44,661 nt of DNA from Arcobacter sp. CECT 8986 (GCF_004116725.1 NZ_PDKG01000013.1:1-44661), one strand, 5' to 3'; numbered from the stretch's first letter, positions 1 to 8,683 are shown. Notes: generated by a model from the letters alone, not told the origin. Program-made: numbers and translations.

Positions 1-116
1 GGTGGAAAAAGCGAAGTGGAAATACCCAGCTCCATTCCGAACCTGGAAGTCAAGCACTTCAGCGCTGATAATACTGCACCTTTCAGGTGTGGAAACGTAG
101 GTCTCTGCCAGCTCTT
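1..116 (+). rRNA. rrf: 5S ribosomal RNA, 3' part (5' end outside window)
   Basis: The first ~116 bases align by eye with the bacterial 5S rRNA consensus: the GCGAAGTGG segment, the CCATTCCGAACCTGGAAGTCAAGC loop region, the AGCGCTGATAATACTGCACC helix and the closing CTCTGCCAGCTC strand. Only about five or six bases of the 5' strand of helix I appear to be missing upstream. The exact 3' end is uncertain by a few bases. It is followed by a strong terminator, so this is the end of an rRNA operon. Confidence 0.92.
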
Positions 117-128
117 GAGTTTATTTTA

Positions 129-179
129 GGCTTAGTTATTTATACTTTCTCAAGTGTCTTTAACTAAGCCTTTTTTTTT
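129..179 (+). terminator. Rho-independent terminator of the rRNA operon
   Basis: A perfect 10-bp inverted repeat, GGCTTAGTTA (129-138) and TAACTAAGCC (161-170), is followed directly by nine T residues. It lies 12 bases after the end of the 5S rRNA. Confidence 0.93.
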
Positions 180-452
180 ACCTATTTTTATTACTATTTT
201 TATTGTTGTTTCTATTTCTTTTATCTTATTCATTTATTCTTGTTTCTGTTTATTTTTATATGATTCATCTTTCTCTTAACAGTATAGTTACTTTTAATTA
301 TTTTAAGCTATTTCTATAATATAAATGACACTCTTTACTTTTATTCATTAAATATATGTTTTGTTGTTTGAAGATTTAAAACAATTAGGTTATAATAAGT
401 AAATAACTGTTTATAGGCATAATGTAATATTTAGATAGGGGAGATGGCAATA
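180..452. other. Gene-free AT-rich gap after the rRNA operon
   Basis: This stretch between the rRNA terminator and the response-regulator gene is very T-rich on the plus strand and contains no convincing reading frame, RNA gene or repeat. Its only supportable content is the promoter of the downstream gene (TATAAT at 391-396). Confidence 0.6.
391..396 (+). promoter_or_regulatory. -10 box for the orphan response regulator
   Basis: A perfect TATAAT preceded by GGT lies 57 bases before the preferred start codon at 453. No clear -35 box is visible, which is normal for the main sigma factor of Campylobacterota, which tolerates a loose T-rich upstream region. Confidence 0.55.
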
Positions 453-1250
453 ATGGAAAATAGTCTAAAAGATTTAGTGGTACTATATGTTGAAGATCAA
501 AAAGAGGCACAAATAGAATTAAAACATGTTTTTGATAAAACTTTTAAAAAAACAATTATTGCAAATAATGGTGAAGAGGGATTAAAACTTTTTTTAAGTC
601 ATAAAAAAAGAAATTATAATATTGATATTATAATTACAGATATTAATATGCCAAAGCTTAATGGTATAGATTTAATAAAAGAAGTTAAAAAATATGATAC
701 AAATGTAAAGTTTGTCTTAACAACTGCATATACTGAGGTAGAATATCTATTGGAAGCAATAGAATTAGGTGTAACTGCATATATAGTAAAACCTATTAAT
801 ATAGTAAAACTATTAGAAAAAATAGAGTGTGCTTATAAAGAAAAAATTGATAATGATAAGTTAAATAATATTGTATCAAAAATGAAAGAACATAATATAA
901 AAAATGTAGATGAGTTTTTTACAGTATTAGATGATACAAAAAAAGATGACAGTGATATAATTAATTTGTCTGATGGTTTTTCATATAACTATAAAAATAA
1001 GGTATTAATAAAAGAGGGTAAAACTATAGCTTTAGTAAATCAGGAGATATTACTACTAGAGTATTTTATTCAAAATCCAAATAAGATATTGACTTATGAA
1101 GAATTATTAGAAGCAATAACTGTTAATACAACTAACACAAGTTTAAATAATTTAAGAACAGTAATAAAGTCATTAAGAAAAAAATCTTCAAAAGAGTTAA
1201 TAACAAATTTATCTGGTGTGGGATATAAATTAATACTAGACAAAAATTAG
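453..1250 (+). CDS. Orphan OmpR/PhoB-type response regulator
   Basis: DNA-binding two-component response regulator of 265 aa. The N-terminal receiver domain (about 8-125) has the acidic pair E14-D15, the probable phosphoacceptor D63 (in ITDINMP), T91 and K113 (VKP). After a linker, a C-terminal winged-helix domain (about 180-262) ends in the typical GVGYKL motif. An in-frame ATG lies at 444, but the ribosome binding site AGGGGAG (437-443) touches it, whereas it is 9 bases from the ATG at 453, so 453 is the better start. No histidine kinase is adjacent, so its partner is elsewhere or it acts as an orphan. The winged helix resembles those of the two regulators at 37.8 and 42.2 kb but is more divergent. 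The regulated genes cannot be read from the sequence. Confidence 0.9.
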   Translation: MENSLKDLVVLYVEDQKEAQIELKHVFDKTFKKTIIANNGEEGLKLFLSHKKRNYNIDIIITDINMPKLNGIDLIKEVKKYDTNVKFVLTTAYTEVEYLLEAIELGVTAYIVKPINIVKLLEKIECAYKEKIDNDKLNNIVSKMKEHNIKNVDEFFTVLDDTKKDDSDIINLSDGFSYNYKNKVLIKEGKTIALVNQEILLLEYFIQNPNKILTYEELLEAITVNTTNTSLNNLRTVIKSLRKKSSKELITNLSGVGYKLILDKN

Positions 1251-1289
1251 TAAATTATATAATAATATAAAAGAGGACAGAAATAATAG

Positions 1290-2291
1290 ATGTTAAAAAG
1301 AGTATATAATATTGATAGTAAAGAGTTGACGTTCTCTTTTTCTCAAAATGAAGATGATTTTATAGTTGAAGAGATACCTATAAAGTTTTCAAATAAAGGT
1401 AATTTTTTAATTTTAAAGATAAAAAAAAGAAATTTAAGTACTTGGGATTTAATTACTATATTATCAAAAAATCTAAATATATATGAAAATGAGATAGGAT
1501 ATGCAGGGCTAAAAGATAAAAATGCAACTACAATACAGTATATATCAATTCCAAAAAAATATTCAAAAGATATAAAAAAATTTAAAAATAAAAAAATAGA
1601 GATACTAGACACAATTTTACATGCTAATAAATTAAATATTGGGGATTTATTATCTAATAGATTTTTGATTAATTTAAAGGGTGTAGATTATATAACTTTA
1701 AATAAAATAGAAAAAAATATTAAAACAATTTTAAAAATTGGGATGCCAAATTATTTTGGATTTCAACGTTTTGGTAAAGAAGTAGAGATAAATTTACAAA
1801 AAGCAAAAGATTTAATAGAAAATAAAATTCATATAAAAGATAGAAAACTTGAAAAAATGTTAATTAGTGCATATCAAAGTTATTATTTTAATTCATGGTT
1901 AATTGAAAGACTAAAATTAAATAAAGATAGATTTGAATTAATAAATGGTGATATATTTAATAATAAAATAGATAATAAGCTATTTACAGCAAAAAATATA
2001 AATAAAAAGATTGAAGAAGATTTTACTTTAAATAAAATTGTACCAACAGGATTACTTCCTGGTAAAAAAGTATTTAGATCAATTTTAAATGCAAGACAAT
2101 TAGAAGAGAAGTTTGATAATAGTGATATATATGAAAAAGGTTATAGAAGAGATGCTGTTGTCTTTCCAAAAGTATTAAATATAAAATACAATAAAGATGA
2201 AAAAGTTTGTAACTTAGATTTTATTTTGCCAAAAGGTTCTTATGCAACTGTTTTTATTGAAAATATAGCAAATAAAAATTTTAATTTTTAA
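1290..2291 (+). CDS. truD: tRNA pseudouridine(13) synthase TruD
   Basis: Converts uridine 13 of tRNA(Glu) to pseudouridine. The 333-residue protein carries the family signature YAGLKDKNATT with the catalytic aspartate at D76, and the later motif NYFGFQRFG typical of TruD. Length is close to the family norm (about 350). An AGAGGA ribosome binding site lies 12 bases before the ATG, a rather long spacing. The gene follows the orphan response regulator by 39 bases and may be co-transcribed. Its 3' end overlaps by 11 bases the convergent gene for the Mla auxiliary lipoprotein, with no separate terminator. Identification is firm from the motif. Confidence 0.95.
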   Translation: MLKRVYNIDSKELTFSFSQNEDDFIVEEIPIKFSNKGNFLILKIKKRNLSTWDLITILSKNLNIYENEIGYAGLKDKNATTIQYISIPKKYSKDIKKFKNKKIEILDTILHANKLNIGDLLSNRFLINLKGVDYITLNKIEKNIKTILKIGMPNYFGFQRFGKEVEINLQKAKDLIENKIHIKDRKLEKMLISAYQSYYFNSWLIERLKLNKDRFELINGDIFNNKIDNKLFTAKNINKKIEEDFTLNKIVPTGLLPGKKVFRSILNARQLEEKFDNSDIYEKGYRRDAVVFPKVLNIKYNKDEKVCNLDFILPKGSYATVFIENIANKNFNF

Positions 2292-2865
2292 TTTTGCTAT
2301 ATAATCTATTTGATAAATTATGGACTATTTTATTAAATAATATATTTTCATTTTTAACAAAATCATATGGTTTTAGACTTTTGTTTTCTAAAGATTCATT
2401 ATAAAAATATGTATCAATAAGTTTTTTATCTTTGTAAATCTCAAATTTTATACTAAGTTGAGCAAAAGATTTATTTTCAGCAATTTTATTTTCAATATTA
2501 TAAATATGAGTATTTATAATATAATCTGCATTTGATTTATTTGGATAAATATATACTGTATTAAAAAGTCTATTTTTATCAAAACTATTCATTAGTTCTT
2601 GGTGTATAATTAAGCTAGGAAGTTCGCTCCATTTGTTTTTACTATATGACTTAACTTTATACTCTTTTTGACTGTAAAGCATATCTGTAGTGTTATAAAT
2701 AGGATTTATTGTTGGTTTATTTATTATGATACTTTTGTCAAGGGAATTAAACTTATCAGTATTACTATATTTAATTGTGTATTTATCTAAAGTGTAAGTT
2801 GTTTGTTTTAAACTACATGCATTAAAAGTAAATATTATTAATAAAAATAAAAAAATATGTTTCAT
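2281..2865 (-). CDS. Mla/MCE-system auxiliary lipoprotein (PqiC-like)
   Basis: Predicted outer-membrane or periplasm-facing lipoprotein of 194 aa. A short signal peptide ends in the lipobox FNAC with C17 as lipidation site; the rest is soluble and resembles the ABC-type auxiliary component family (DUF330/PqiC-like) in length and pattern. It is the last gene of the mlaE-mlaF-mlaD operon; its ATG follows the mlaD stop codon directly, using a GGAGAAG binding site within the end of mlaD. In such operons the lipoprotein is thought to link the MCE protein to the outer membrane. The family assignment rests mainly on context and general pattern. Confidence 0.75.
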   Translation of the reverse strand: MKHIFLFLLIIFTFNACSLKQTTYTLDKYTIKYSNTDKFNSLDKSIIINKPTINPIYNTTDMLYSQKEYKVKSYSKNKWSELPSLIIHQELMNSFDKNRLFNTVYIYPNKSNADYIINTHIYNIENKIAENKSFAQLSIKFEIYKDKKLIDTYFYNESLENKSLKPYDFVKNENILFNKIVHNLSNRLYSKIKN

Positions 2866-3792
2866 CTATTCTTCTCCTGGAGCTAGTTTTTTAATCTCTT
2901 TTTTAAATATTATATCACTTGGACTATCAGAAATATTTTGAATTAATCCTTGAGTTTTAACAACTGTATTTTCTAATGTATCAAGTGTAGAATTTAATTT
3001 AAAAATTGTATCTTCAGATATTGATTTAATATCATAAGTACCTTTTTTTATCTCAGTTATTAAAACATTAGATAAAACTTTTACACTATTTGCAGCATCT
3101 TTAACTTGTGTTGCAGCATTTGACATATTATCAAAAGATGTACTACCTCTTTTTGAGATATCATTTATATTTACCAATAAGTCATTTAAAGTTTTTTCTT
3201 TATTTGCTATATATTTAGAGAATTTTTCAATGTTATCTGCACTTTGTTGACTTTTATTTAATATTTTAGAAATATTATCTATATTTTTATTATCAAAAAG
3301 TTTTTTCATCTGGGATAGAACTTCATTTATCTGTTTTGAAATAGTTTCTGTTGTATTTTCTAAAGAAGTAAAGACTGATATTTTAGCTTTGATGACTTTT
3401 TGTCCTAAATCATTCTCTTCTAATAAATTTGAAGACTTACTTCCACCTTTTAATTCAATATATTTTAAACCTGTAAGTCCTAATGTTCCAAGTGTTGCAA
3501 AGTTATCCTCTTTTATTGGAGTTCCTTTATCTACTTTTATATCTATTTGTATTTGTTCTGAGTTTTTAGGATTGATTTTTATATCTTCGACTTTTCCTAC
3601 TTCTACACCTTTAAATTTAACTGCAGAATCAATATTTAGTCCAGAAACAGACTCATTTATATATATAACATAGTGATCTGATTTTACATTTTCTAGTCCA
3701 AATTTTCCCAACCAAAAAATAAAAGCAAGAATAAGAATAAAAAATGAGATGACAAATATTCCTATTTTATAATAATTAATTTTAGTGTCCAT
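2866..3792 (-). CDS. mlaD: MCE/MlaD-family lipid-binding protein
   Basis: Substrate-binding subunit of a phospholipid ABC transport system. The 308-aa protein has one N-terminal transmembrane helix (about 8-28) anchoring it in the inner membrane, an MCE domain (about 38-118) with the characteristic stretch SAVKFKGVEVGKVEDI, and a long helical C-terminal tail rich in Asn, Ser and Lys that would form the hydrophobic tunnel or coiled coil. It overlaps the upstream ATPase gene by 11 bases, indicating translational coupling. Known MCE proteins carry lipids between inner and outer membranes; the direction is not deducible here. Confidence 0.9.
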   Translation of the reverse strand: MDTKINYYKIGIFVISFFILILAFIFWLGKFGLENVKSDHYVIYINESVSGLNIDSAVKFKGVEVGKVEDIKINPKNSEQIQIDIKVDKGTPIKEDNFATLGTLGLTGLKYIELKGGSKSSNLLEENDLGQKVIKAKISVFTSLENTTETISKQINEVLSQMKKLFDNKNIDNISKILNKSQQSADNIEKFSKYIANKEKTLNDLLVNINDISKRGSTSFDNMSNAATQVKDAANSVKVLSNVLITEIKKGTYDIKSISEDTIFKLNSTLDTLENTVVKTQGLIQNISDSPSDIIFKKEIKKLAPGEE

Positions 3793-4531
3793 TATTATCC
3801 TTTTTTATTGTTAAAAAATCTTCCAAAAATTCATCATTTTTATCTAAAGCCATTTGAATATTTCCTTCGAATGCAATTTTTGTATCTTTTAATATAATAA
3901 ATCTATCAAGAGTGTGTCTAATAGTACTTAAATCGTGTGTAATTATTATAATAGTTAAATTTAACATCTCTTTTAAATTTGATACAAGTTCATTGAATTG
4001 TTCTGCACTTGCTGGGTCAAGTCCACTTGTAGGTTCATCTAAAAATAATACTTTTGGTTCAATTGCTATTGCTCTTGCTAAAGCAACTCTTTTTTTCATT
4101 CCACCACTTAATTCAGAAGGATATAAAAGTGCATGTTCTTCTTTTAATCCTACTAGTTTTAAATTTGTTAATGCAACTTTTTCTATTAAGTCATTTGGCA
4201 GATTTGTATACTCTTTTAACATTACTTCAATATTTTCTAATACATTTAAAAATGAAAAAAGTGCTCCAAATTGAAAAAGATATGAAAAATCATTTTTTAG
4301 ATTTAGTGATTCTTCTAATGATAAATTTGATACATCTTTATTTAAAAATAGAATCTTACCTTTTTGTATTTTTTGAAGCATTACTATTTGTTTTACTAAA
4401 GTTGTTTTACCAGAACCACTTCCACCTAAAATACCAAATATTTCACCTTCATTTATTTCAAAAGATATATTATCATGAATAGTTCTATTTTCAAATTTTG
4501 TGGTTAAATTTTCTATTTTTATTATACTCAT
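3782..4531 (-). CDS. mlaF: Phospholipid ABC transporter ATP-binding protein MlaF
   Basis: ATPase subunit (249 aa) of the MCE transporter. Walker A is GGSGSGKTT (36-44), the ABC signature is LSGGMKKR, Walker B is VLFLDEPTSGLDP and the switch histidine lies in IIITHD. The GGMKKR form of the signature is typical of MlaF/Ttg2A rather than general importers. It follows mlaE without a gap (mlaE stop at 4532) and overlaps mlaD, so the four genes form one operon. From memory, the orthologous genes in Campylobacter jejuni include iamA/iamB, first described as invasion-associated. Confidence 0.93.
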   Translation of the reverse strand: MSIIKIENLTTKFENRTIHDNISFEINEGEIFGILGGSGSGKTTLVKQIVMLQKIQKGKILFLNKDVSNLSLEESLNLKNDFSYLFQFGALFSFLNVLENIEVMLKEYTNLPNDLIEKVALTNLKLVGLKEEHALLYPSELSGGMKKRVALARAIAIEPKVLFLDEPTSGLDPASAEQFNELVSNLKEMLNLTIIIITHDLSTIRHTLDRFIILKDTKIAFEGNIQMALDKNDEFLEDFLTIKKDNNGH

Positions 4532-5617
4532 TTATATTCCACTCTCTGTTAAAATTACTGAGAAAATTGCATTTAATGCAATAACTGTAAAAATTGCATT
4601 TACAACACTAATAGTTGTATATTTCCCAATACTTGTTGTGTTACTTTTAACTTGAAAACCTCTATAACATCCAATAATTGCAATAACAATTCCAAAAAAT
4701 GATGATTTAATTACTCCTATTAGAAAATGCTTTAGTTCAACTTCTTGATACATTCTACTTACAAATTCATAAAAAGTAATCTTTAAATCAAAAAAAGCAA
4801 CAATCATTCCTGATAAAACACCAATTGCATCTGCAAAAAAAACAAGAAGAGGCAAAGATATAAAAAGTGCAAAGACTCTTGGTAATGTTAAAAAAACAGT
4901 AGGTTCAAATCCCATAGTTTTCATAGCATCAACTTCTTCTGTAATTTGCATAGCTCCAATTTGTGCTGTATATGAACTTGCTGTTCTACCTGCTATTACA
5001 ATTGCTGTAACTAGTGGAGCAATCTCTCTAAACATTGTGATACAAATCATTTCTACAATATATATATTTGCACCAAATTTTTCTAATTGTACTGCTCCTT
5101 GATATGCTATAACAATTCCAACTAAAAATGACGTTAATGCAATTATTCCTAATGCACTAATTGCAGAAGTCTCTATTGATTTTAGCATCTCTTTAAATCT
5201 TATTTTTTTAGGATTTATTAGTGTATAGATGAAAAAATAGATTAATTTTCCAAAAAAGTATATAAATTGATTTAATTCAATAATCTTTTCATATGTAGAT
5301 TTACCAATTTTTTCAAAAAAATTAAGAGAACCTCTTTTTTTTAAATCTTTATTTGAAGTATAATATTTTTTGTAATATTTAATTTGTTTAAGAAATTTAT
5401 CTTTATTTATTATATTGATTTTGTCTAAAGATATTAAATATATTGTTGAAATTGAATCGATTTTTTCTAGGTGTTCTAAGTTTAATTCTAAAAAAATATA
5501 TTTAGTTTTTTCAAGATAACTTATAAGTTGAGGCAGAGTACTTTTATTTAAAGTTCCATATAGAGTGATTTTTAAAGTTTCATTATATAAAATTGGTTTA
5601 AAATCAAAACTTTGCAA
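4532..5617 (-). CDS. mlaE: MlaE-type permease with N-terminal STAS-like domain
   Basis: Integral membrane permease of the MCE transporter, 361 aa. Residues about 1-105 form a soluble segment resembling an MlaB/STAS domain (strand-helix pattern around LELNLEHLEKIDSIS), and residues about 130-361 are the MlaE domain with about five membrane helices and the conserved cytoplasmic stretch ITEEVDAMKTMGFEP. Thus MlaB and MlaE functions seem fused. The start is a TTG at 5617, placed 8 bases after AAAGG; no earlier ATG in frame has a binding site. It is the first gene of the operon and no MlaA or MlaC gene is nearby. Confidence 0.9.
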   Translation of the reverse strand: MQSFDFKPILYNETLKITLYGTLNKSTLPQLISYLEKTKYIFLELNLEHLEKIDSISTIYLISLDKINIINKDKFLKQIKYYKKYYTSNKDLKKRGSLNFFEKIGKSTYEKIIELNQFIYFFGKLIYFFIYTLINPKKIRFKEMLKSIETSAISALGIIALTSFLVGIVIAYQGAVQLEKFGANIYIVEMICITMFREIAPLVTAIVIAGRTASSYTAQIGAMQITEEVDAMKTMGFEPTVFLTLPRVFALFISLPLLVFFADAIGVLSGMIVAFFDLKITFYEFVSRMYQEVELKHFLIGVIKSSFFGIVIAIIGCYRGFQVKSNTTSIGKYTTISVVNAIFTVIALNAIFSVILTESGI

Positions 5618-5639
5618 ACTTTAGCCTTTTTTATTTATA

Positions 5640-5687
5640 AAATTATTCTATACTCTTTTTGCTAAAATAAAAGAGATAGAATAATTT
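5640..5687 (-). terminator. Terminator hairpin after the YfgM/BamB-like operon
   Basis: A long imperfect hairpin: AAATTATTCTAT (5640-5651) pairs with ATAGAATAATTT (5676-5687), and after a one-base bulge CTCTTTT (5653-5659) pairs with AAAAGAG (5669-5675). On the minus strand it follows the stop codon at 5706 by 18 bases and is followed by a T/A-rich tract. It also lies just upstream of mlaE, so it separates the two operons. Confidence 0.75.
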
Positions 5688-5705
5688 AAAAGAAGAGCAA
5701 AGTGA

Positions 5706-6680
5706 TTATTTAACAGTGAAATATTCGTTATCTAAGTAAAAAGTATTTCCTATTGCAATAACTTTATCTTCTTGGTCAAATGAGAAATCATAAATTTTTT
5801 CAGAGTTGAAGTCGTTACTAATATTGATTAAGTATCCTTGAGATTCTAATGCATATAATGAATCTCCAAATGCAAGTGCATAAAATTTCGCATATTTATA
5901 TTTTCTTCTGTTTTGAACATTTAATGAAATATCAGTTTTAATAATTTGTCCATCAATTGTTGCAATGTAAATATCATTATCATGTGAAATTATATCTCTA
6001 ATATTATATTTTTTTAGATTAACTGCACCTGCTCCAACAGAAACAACTTTATTTGAAGTTGCAGCAATCAAACTATCATTTACAACATCTAAGAAAATAA
6101 TATTATTAAATTTTCCATCTGCATCAACAACAATAGTTCTGATAACTCTATTTGTTCTTGCATTAACAACAATTACTTTACCATCTAAAGTAGGGAATAA
6201 GATAAGATTGCCCATAAAATAAGGGTTTGCAACTCTAGTATCATTTGCTAATGATTTAGAGTAGTACTCTTTCATCAATGTTCTTTTTGCTTGTGTATCA
6301 TATAAAGCAATAGAGTTATCCATAAATACAACCGCTAAAACATTATCTTTTAATGTTGCTGCAACTACACCAGTTTTAAAATCAATTTCTGATTTATTTA
6401 GTAATACTTTCCCTAAATAATTTGTAGAGATTATCACATCACCGCTAACATTTATGAATTCAAAACCTTCTGGAAGTTTAAAATCAGAAACACCTCTTTT
6501 TGTAATTACTTCACCATTTTCTAATGTTGCTCCATCTTTATTAAAAGATAAGATATCATCATTAAGTGAAGTTATATTTGTTTCATAATCACCTAAAGTA
6601 TCATCTACTTCAAAATATTTTTTACTAGAACAACCAGTAAAAATAAGTAGAGATGTTAATAGTATTAAGAAATATTTCAT
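5706..6680 (-). CDS. BamB-like beta-propeller lipoprotein
   Basis: Predicted lipoprotein of 324 aa with lipobox FTGC (C17). The mature part is a chain of short beta-strand repeats (for example the segments GKVLLNKSEIDFKTGVV, NSIALYDTQAKRTL, GKVIVVNARTNRVIRT, GQIIKTDISLN), as expected of a PQQ-type beta-propeller. The gene follows, with 11 bases between, a gene for a YfgM-like protein; the same order yfgM-bamB occurs in Enterobacteria, where BamB is an outer-membrane assembly lipoprotein. Sequence similarity to BamB is weak by eye and the protein is shorter than E. coli BamB (about 390 aa). BamB function is inferred from fold pattern and gene order. Confidence 0.65.
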   Translation of the reverse strand: MKYFLILLTSLLIFTGCSSKKYFEVDDTLGDYETNITSLNDDILSFNKDGATLENGEVITKRGVSDFKLPEGFEFINVSGDVIISTNYLGKVLLNKSEIDFKTGVVAATLKDNVLAVVFMDNSIALYDTQAKRTLMKEYYSKSLANDTRVANPYFMGNLILFPTLDGKVIVVNARTNRVIRTIVVDADGKFNNIIFLDVVNDSLIAATSNKVVSVGAGAVNLKKYNIRDIISHDNDIYIATIDGQIIKTDISLNVQNRRKYKYAKFYALAFGDSLYALESQGYLINISNDFNSEKIYDFSFDQEDKVIAIGNTFYLDNEYFTVK

Positions 6681-6691
6681 TTATTTTCCTT

Positions 6692-7273
6692 CTATTTTGT
6701 AAGTAAGTAGTGATTTAAAATTTTCACTAGTTCATAAACTTTTGATTCTTTTGGAATAAGTTTTAAAGTTGCTTTTGCATCACTATATTTACCATTTGTT
6801 GCTTCTAATAATGCTTTATTAAATAGAGCAAACTCTTTTAGTAAAAAGTCTCTTTGCATTGATACATCATTTAATTGAGATAAATTTTTATCTTCAAGAG
6901 CTTTTTTATATTTTGATAAAGTATCAAAAAACATAACATCAACATCAGCAGTTTTACCTTCATCTTTTGCTTTTAAATATAAAGCAACTTCATAAAGTTT
7001 TTTGTTTGTATCTTCTAATGTTTTTAAAGCATCTTTATTATCGAAGTCTTTTAACACTTCTTCAAATGCTATATTTGCTTTTATTTTATTTTGACTATCA
7101 AAATAATTTTTAACGTTAAGTCCAATAACTGCAGCAATAATTACTACAAGAAGTACGATTAATAGTAGTTTATATTTTTTGTAAAATCTTTCTAATTTTA
7201 CAAAACTTTCAAGAAATTTTTCTTCACTATCTAATTCATTTTTTACAAAATCAACATTTTCTTTTAAACTCAT
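6692..7273 (-). CDS. YfgM-like membrane-anchored TPR protein
   Basis: 193-aa protein with a cytoplasmic N-terminus of about 33 residues, one transmembrane helix (about 35-55, LLLIVLLVVIIAAVIGL) and a helical periplasmic domain with tetratricopeptide-like character (SDAKATLKLIPKESKVYELVK). This topology and size match YfgM/ancillary SecYEG translocon subunits, which in E. coli help hand over periplasmic proteins to chaperones. It is the first gene of a two-gene operon with the BamB-like lipoprotein, and is divergent from ctpA. Assignment is by architecture and neighbour; no catalytic motif exists to confirm it. Confidence 0.7.
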   Translation of the reverse strand: MSLKENVDFVKNELDSEEKFLESFVKLERFYKKYKLLLIVLLVVIIAAVIGLNVKNYFDSQNKIKANIAFEEVLKDFDNKDALKTLEDTNKKLYEVALYLKAKDEGKTADVDVMFFDTLSKYKKALEDKNLSQLNDVSMQRDFLLKEFALFNKALLEATNGKYSDAKATLKLIPKESKVYELVKILNHYLLTK

Positions 7274-7345
7274 AAATTTCCTTTTGAAAAATTAGTATTA
7301 TGTTACAAAAATTTTTATAAAATCTTACTTTTATGAAAAGTTCTA

Positions 7346-7351
7346 TATAAT
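7346..7351 (+). promoter_or_regulatory. -10 box of the ctpA-pur operon
   Basis: A perfect TATAAT lies 31 bases before the preferred ctpA start, in the 109-bp divergent gap between the YfgM-like gene and ctpA. Confidence 0.6.
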
Positions 7352-7382
7352 ACAAGCCTTATACAAACAAAAAAGGTTGATA

Positions 7383-8672
7383 ATGAAGAAATTTCTATTA
7401 GCTTCTTCAATTGCTCTTATTTTTTCACAAGTTGCATTTTCTAATGAGCAAAAAGAGGAGTTACCGCAAAGTAGATTTGAATCATTAACAAAATTAACAC
7501 AAGTTATAGGTACTGTTGAAAAGTACTATGTTGATGATATAAAGCTTGAGGCGATTGTTAATAAAGCAATCAAAGGTTTGATGGAAGAATTAGATGCTCA
7601 TTCAACTTTTTTAGATAAAAAATCTACAAAAGAGATGTCAATTCAAACTAATGGAGAATTTGGTGGTTTAGGTATCACTGTTGGTATGCGTGATGGGGCA
7701 CTAACAATTATCTCTCCAATCGATGGTACACCTGCTTATAAAGCTGGAGTAAAAGCCGGAGATATTATTCTAAAAATCGATAACAAATCAACACTAAACA
7801 TGACTCTTGATGAAGCAGTTGGTCTAATGAGAGGGAAACCTAAGACTAAAATAGATTTAACTGTAGTAAGAAAAGGCGAAAATAAACCTTTAAAGATTAC
7901 TATTACTAGAGATATTATAAAAATTGATTCTGTTTTTGTAAAAACTATAAATAAAGATTTATTATATTTAAGAATTACAAGTTTTGATAAAAATGTTACT
8001 AAAAGTTTAATAGATGGATTAAAAGAACATAAAAATATTAAAGGTATTATTTTAGATTTACGTAATAATCCGGGTGGTCTTTTAACACAAGCAATTGGCA
8101 CTGTTGATTTATTTGTTAACTCAGGTGTTATTGTTTCTCAAAAAGGAAGAGATGTAACGGATGAAGAAAAATTTTATGCAAAAAGTTCAACTACATTAAC
8201 TGATGCACCAATGGTTGTATTAGTAAATGGTGGTTCCGCATCTGCTTCAGAAATTGTAAGTGGTGCATTACAAGACCATAAACGTGCAGTTATTGTGGGT
8301 GAAAAAACTTTTGGTAAAGGTTCAGTTCAAGCAGTATTACCAATTGTAAAAGATAGAAGCGAAAATATTAAATTAACAATTGCAAAATACTATTTACCAA
8401 GTGGAAGAACTATTCAAGCAAAAGGAATTACTCCAGATATTACTTCGTATCCTGGAAAAGCTGTAGCTGATGATGATAGTCAATTCCAAATCAAAGAAGC
8501 AGACTTAAAAAAACATTTAAAGGGAGAATTAGAAAAGGTTGATGGCATAAATAAAAAAGATGATAAAAAATCTAAAGATAAAATGGTTATAACAAATGAG
8601 GATATTGCTAATGACAATCAACTAAATTCGGCAATAAATATTTTAAAAAGTTTAATAATTATGAATAAATGA
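7383..8672 (+). CDS. ctpA: Carboxy-terminal processing protease (S41 family)
   Basis: Secreted serine protease of 429 aa that trims or degrades periplasmic proteins from their C-terminus. A signal peptide (about 1-20, cut near AFS-NEQ) is followed by a PDZ domain (about 90-175, with GGLGITVG) and the S41 catalytic core. In GGSASASEI the likely nucleophile is S287, exactly 25 residues before K312 in TFGKG, the spacing known for the Ser-Lys dyad of E. coli Prc. A TTG at 7377 is in frame, but AAAAGG (7371-7376) is correctly spaced for the ATG at 7383. The stop overlaps a possible ATG for purC at 8669; the gene heads the purine/lipid cluster, an order also found in Campylobacter jejuni as I recall. 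Confidence 0.94.
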   Translation: MKKFLLASSIALIFSQVAFSNEQKEELPQSRFESLTKLTQVIGTVEKYYVDDIKLEAIVNKAIKGLMEELDAHSTFLDKKSTKEMSIQTNGEFGGLGITVGMRDGALTIISPIDGTPAYKAGVKAGDIILKIDNKSTLNMTLDEAVGLMRGKPKTKIDLTVVRKGENKPLKITITRDIIKIDSVFVKTINKDLLYLRITSFDKNVTKSLIDGLKEHKNIKGIILDLRNNPGGLLTQAIGTVDLFVNSGVIVSQKGRDVTDEEKFYAKSSTTLTDAPMVVLVNGGSASASEIVSGALQDHKRAVIVGEKTFGKGSVQAVLPIVKDRSENIKLTIAKYYLPSGRTIQAKGITPDITSYPGKAVADDDSQFQIKEADLKKHLKGELEKVDGINKKDDKKSKDKMVITNEDIANDNQLNSAINILKSLIIMNK

Positions 8673-8683
8673 TAGGAGAATCT

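Noticed and set aside
1343-1612. Open frame of 89 codons on the minus strand inside truD
   Set aside because: It lies wholly within truD, has low-complexity Phe/Ile/Leu-rich translation typical of antisense AT-rich coding DNA and no ribosome binding site. The same holds for other antisense frames inside mlaD, mlaF, ctpA, argS, gapA, pgk, dxs, alaS, the first kinase gene and the symporter gene.
4054-4482. 142-codon plus-strand frame antisense to mlaF
   Set aside because: Leu/Phe-rich shadow of the real ATPase gene, which has all ABC motifs.
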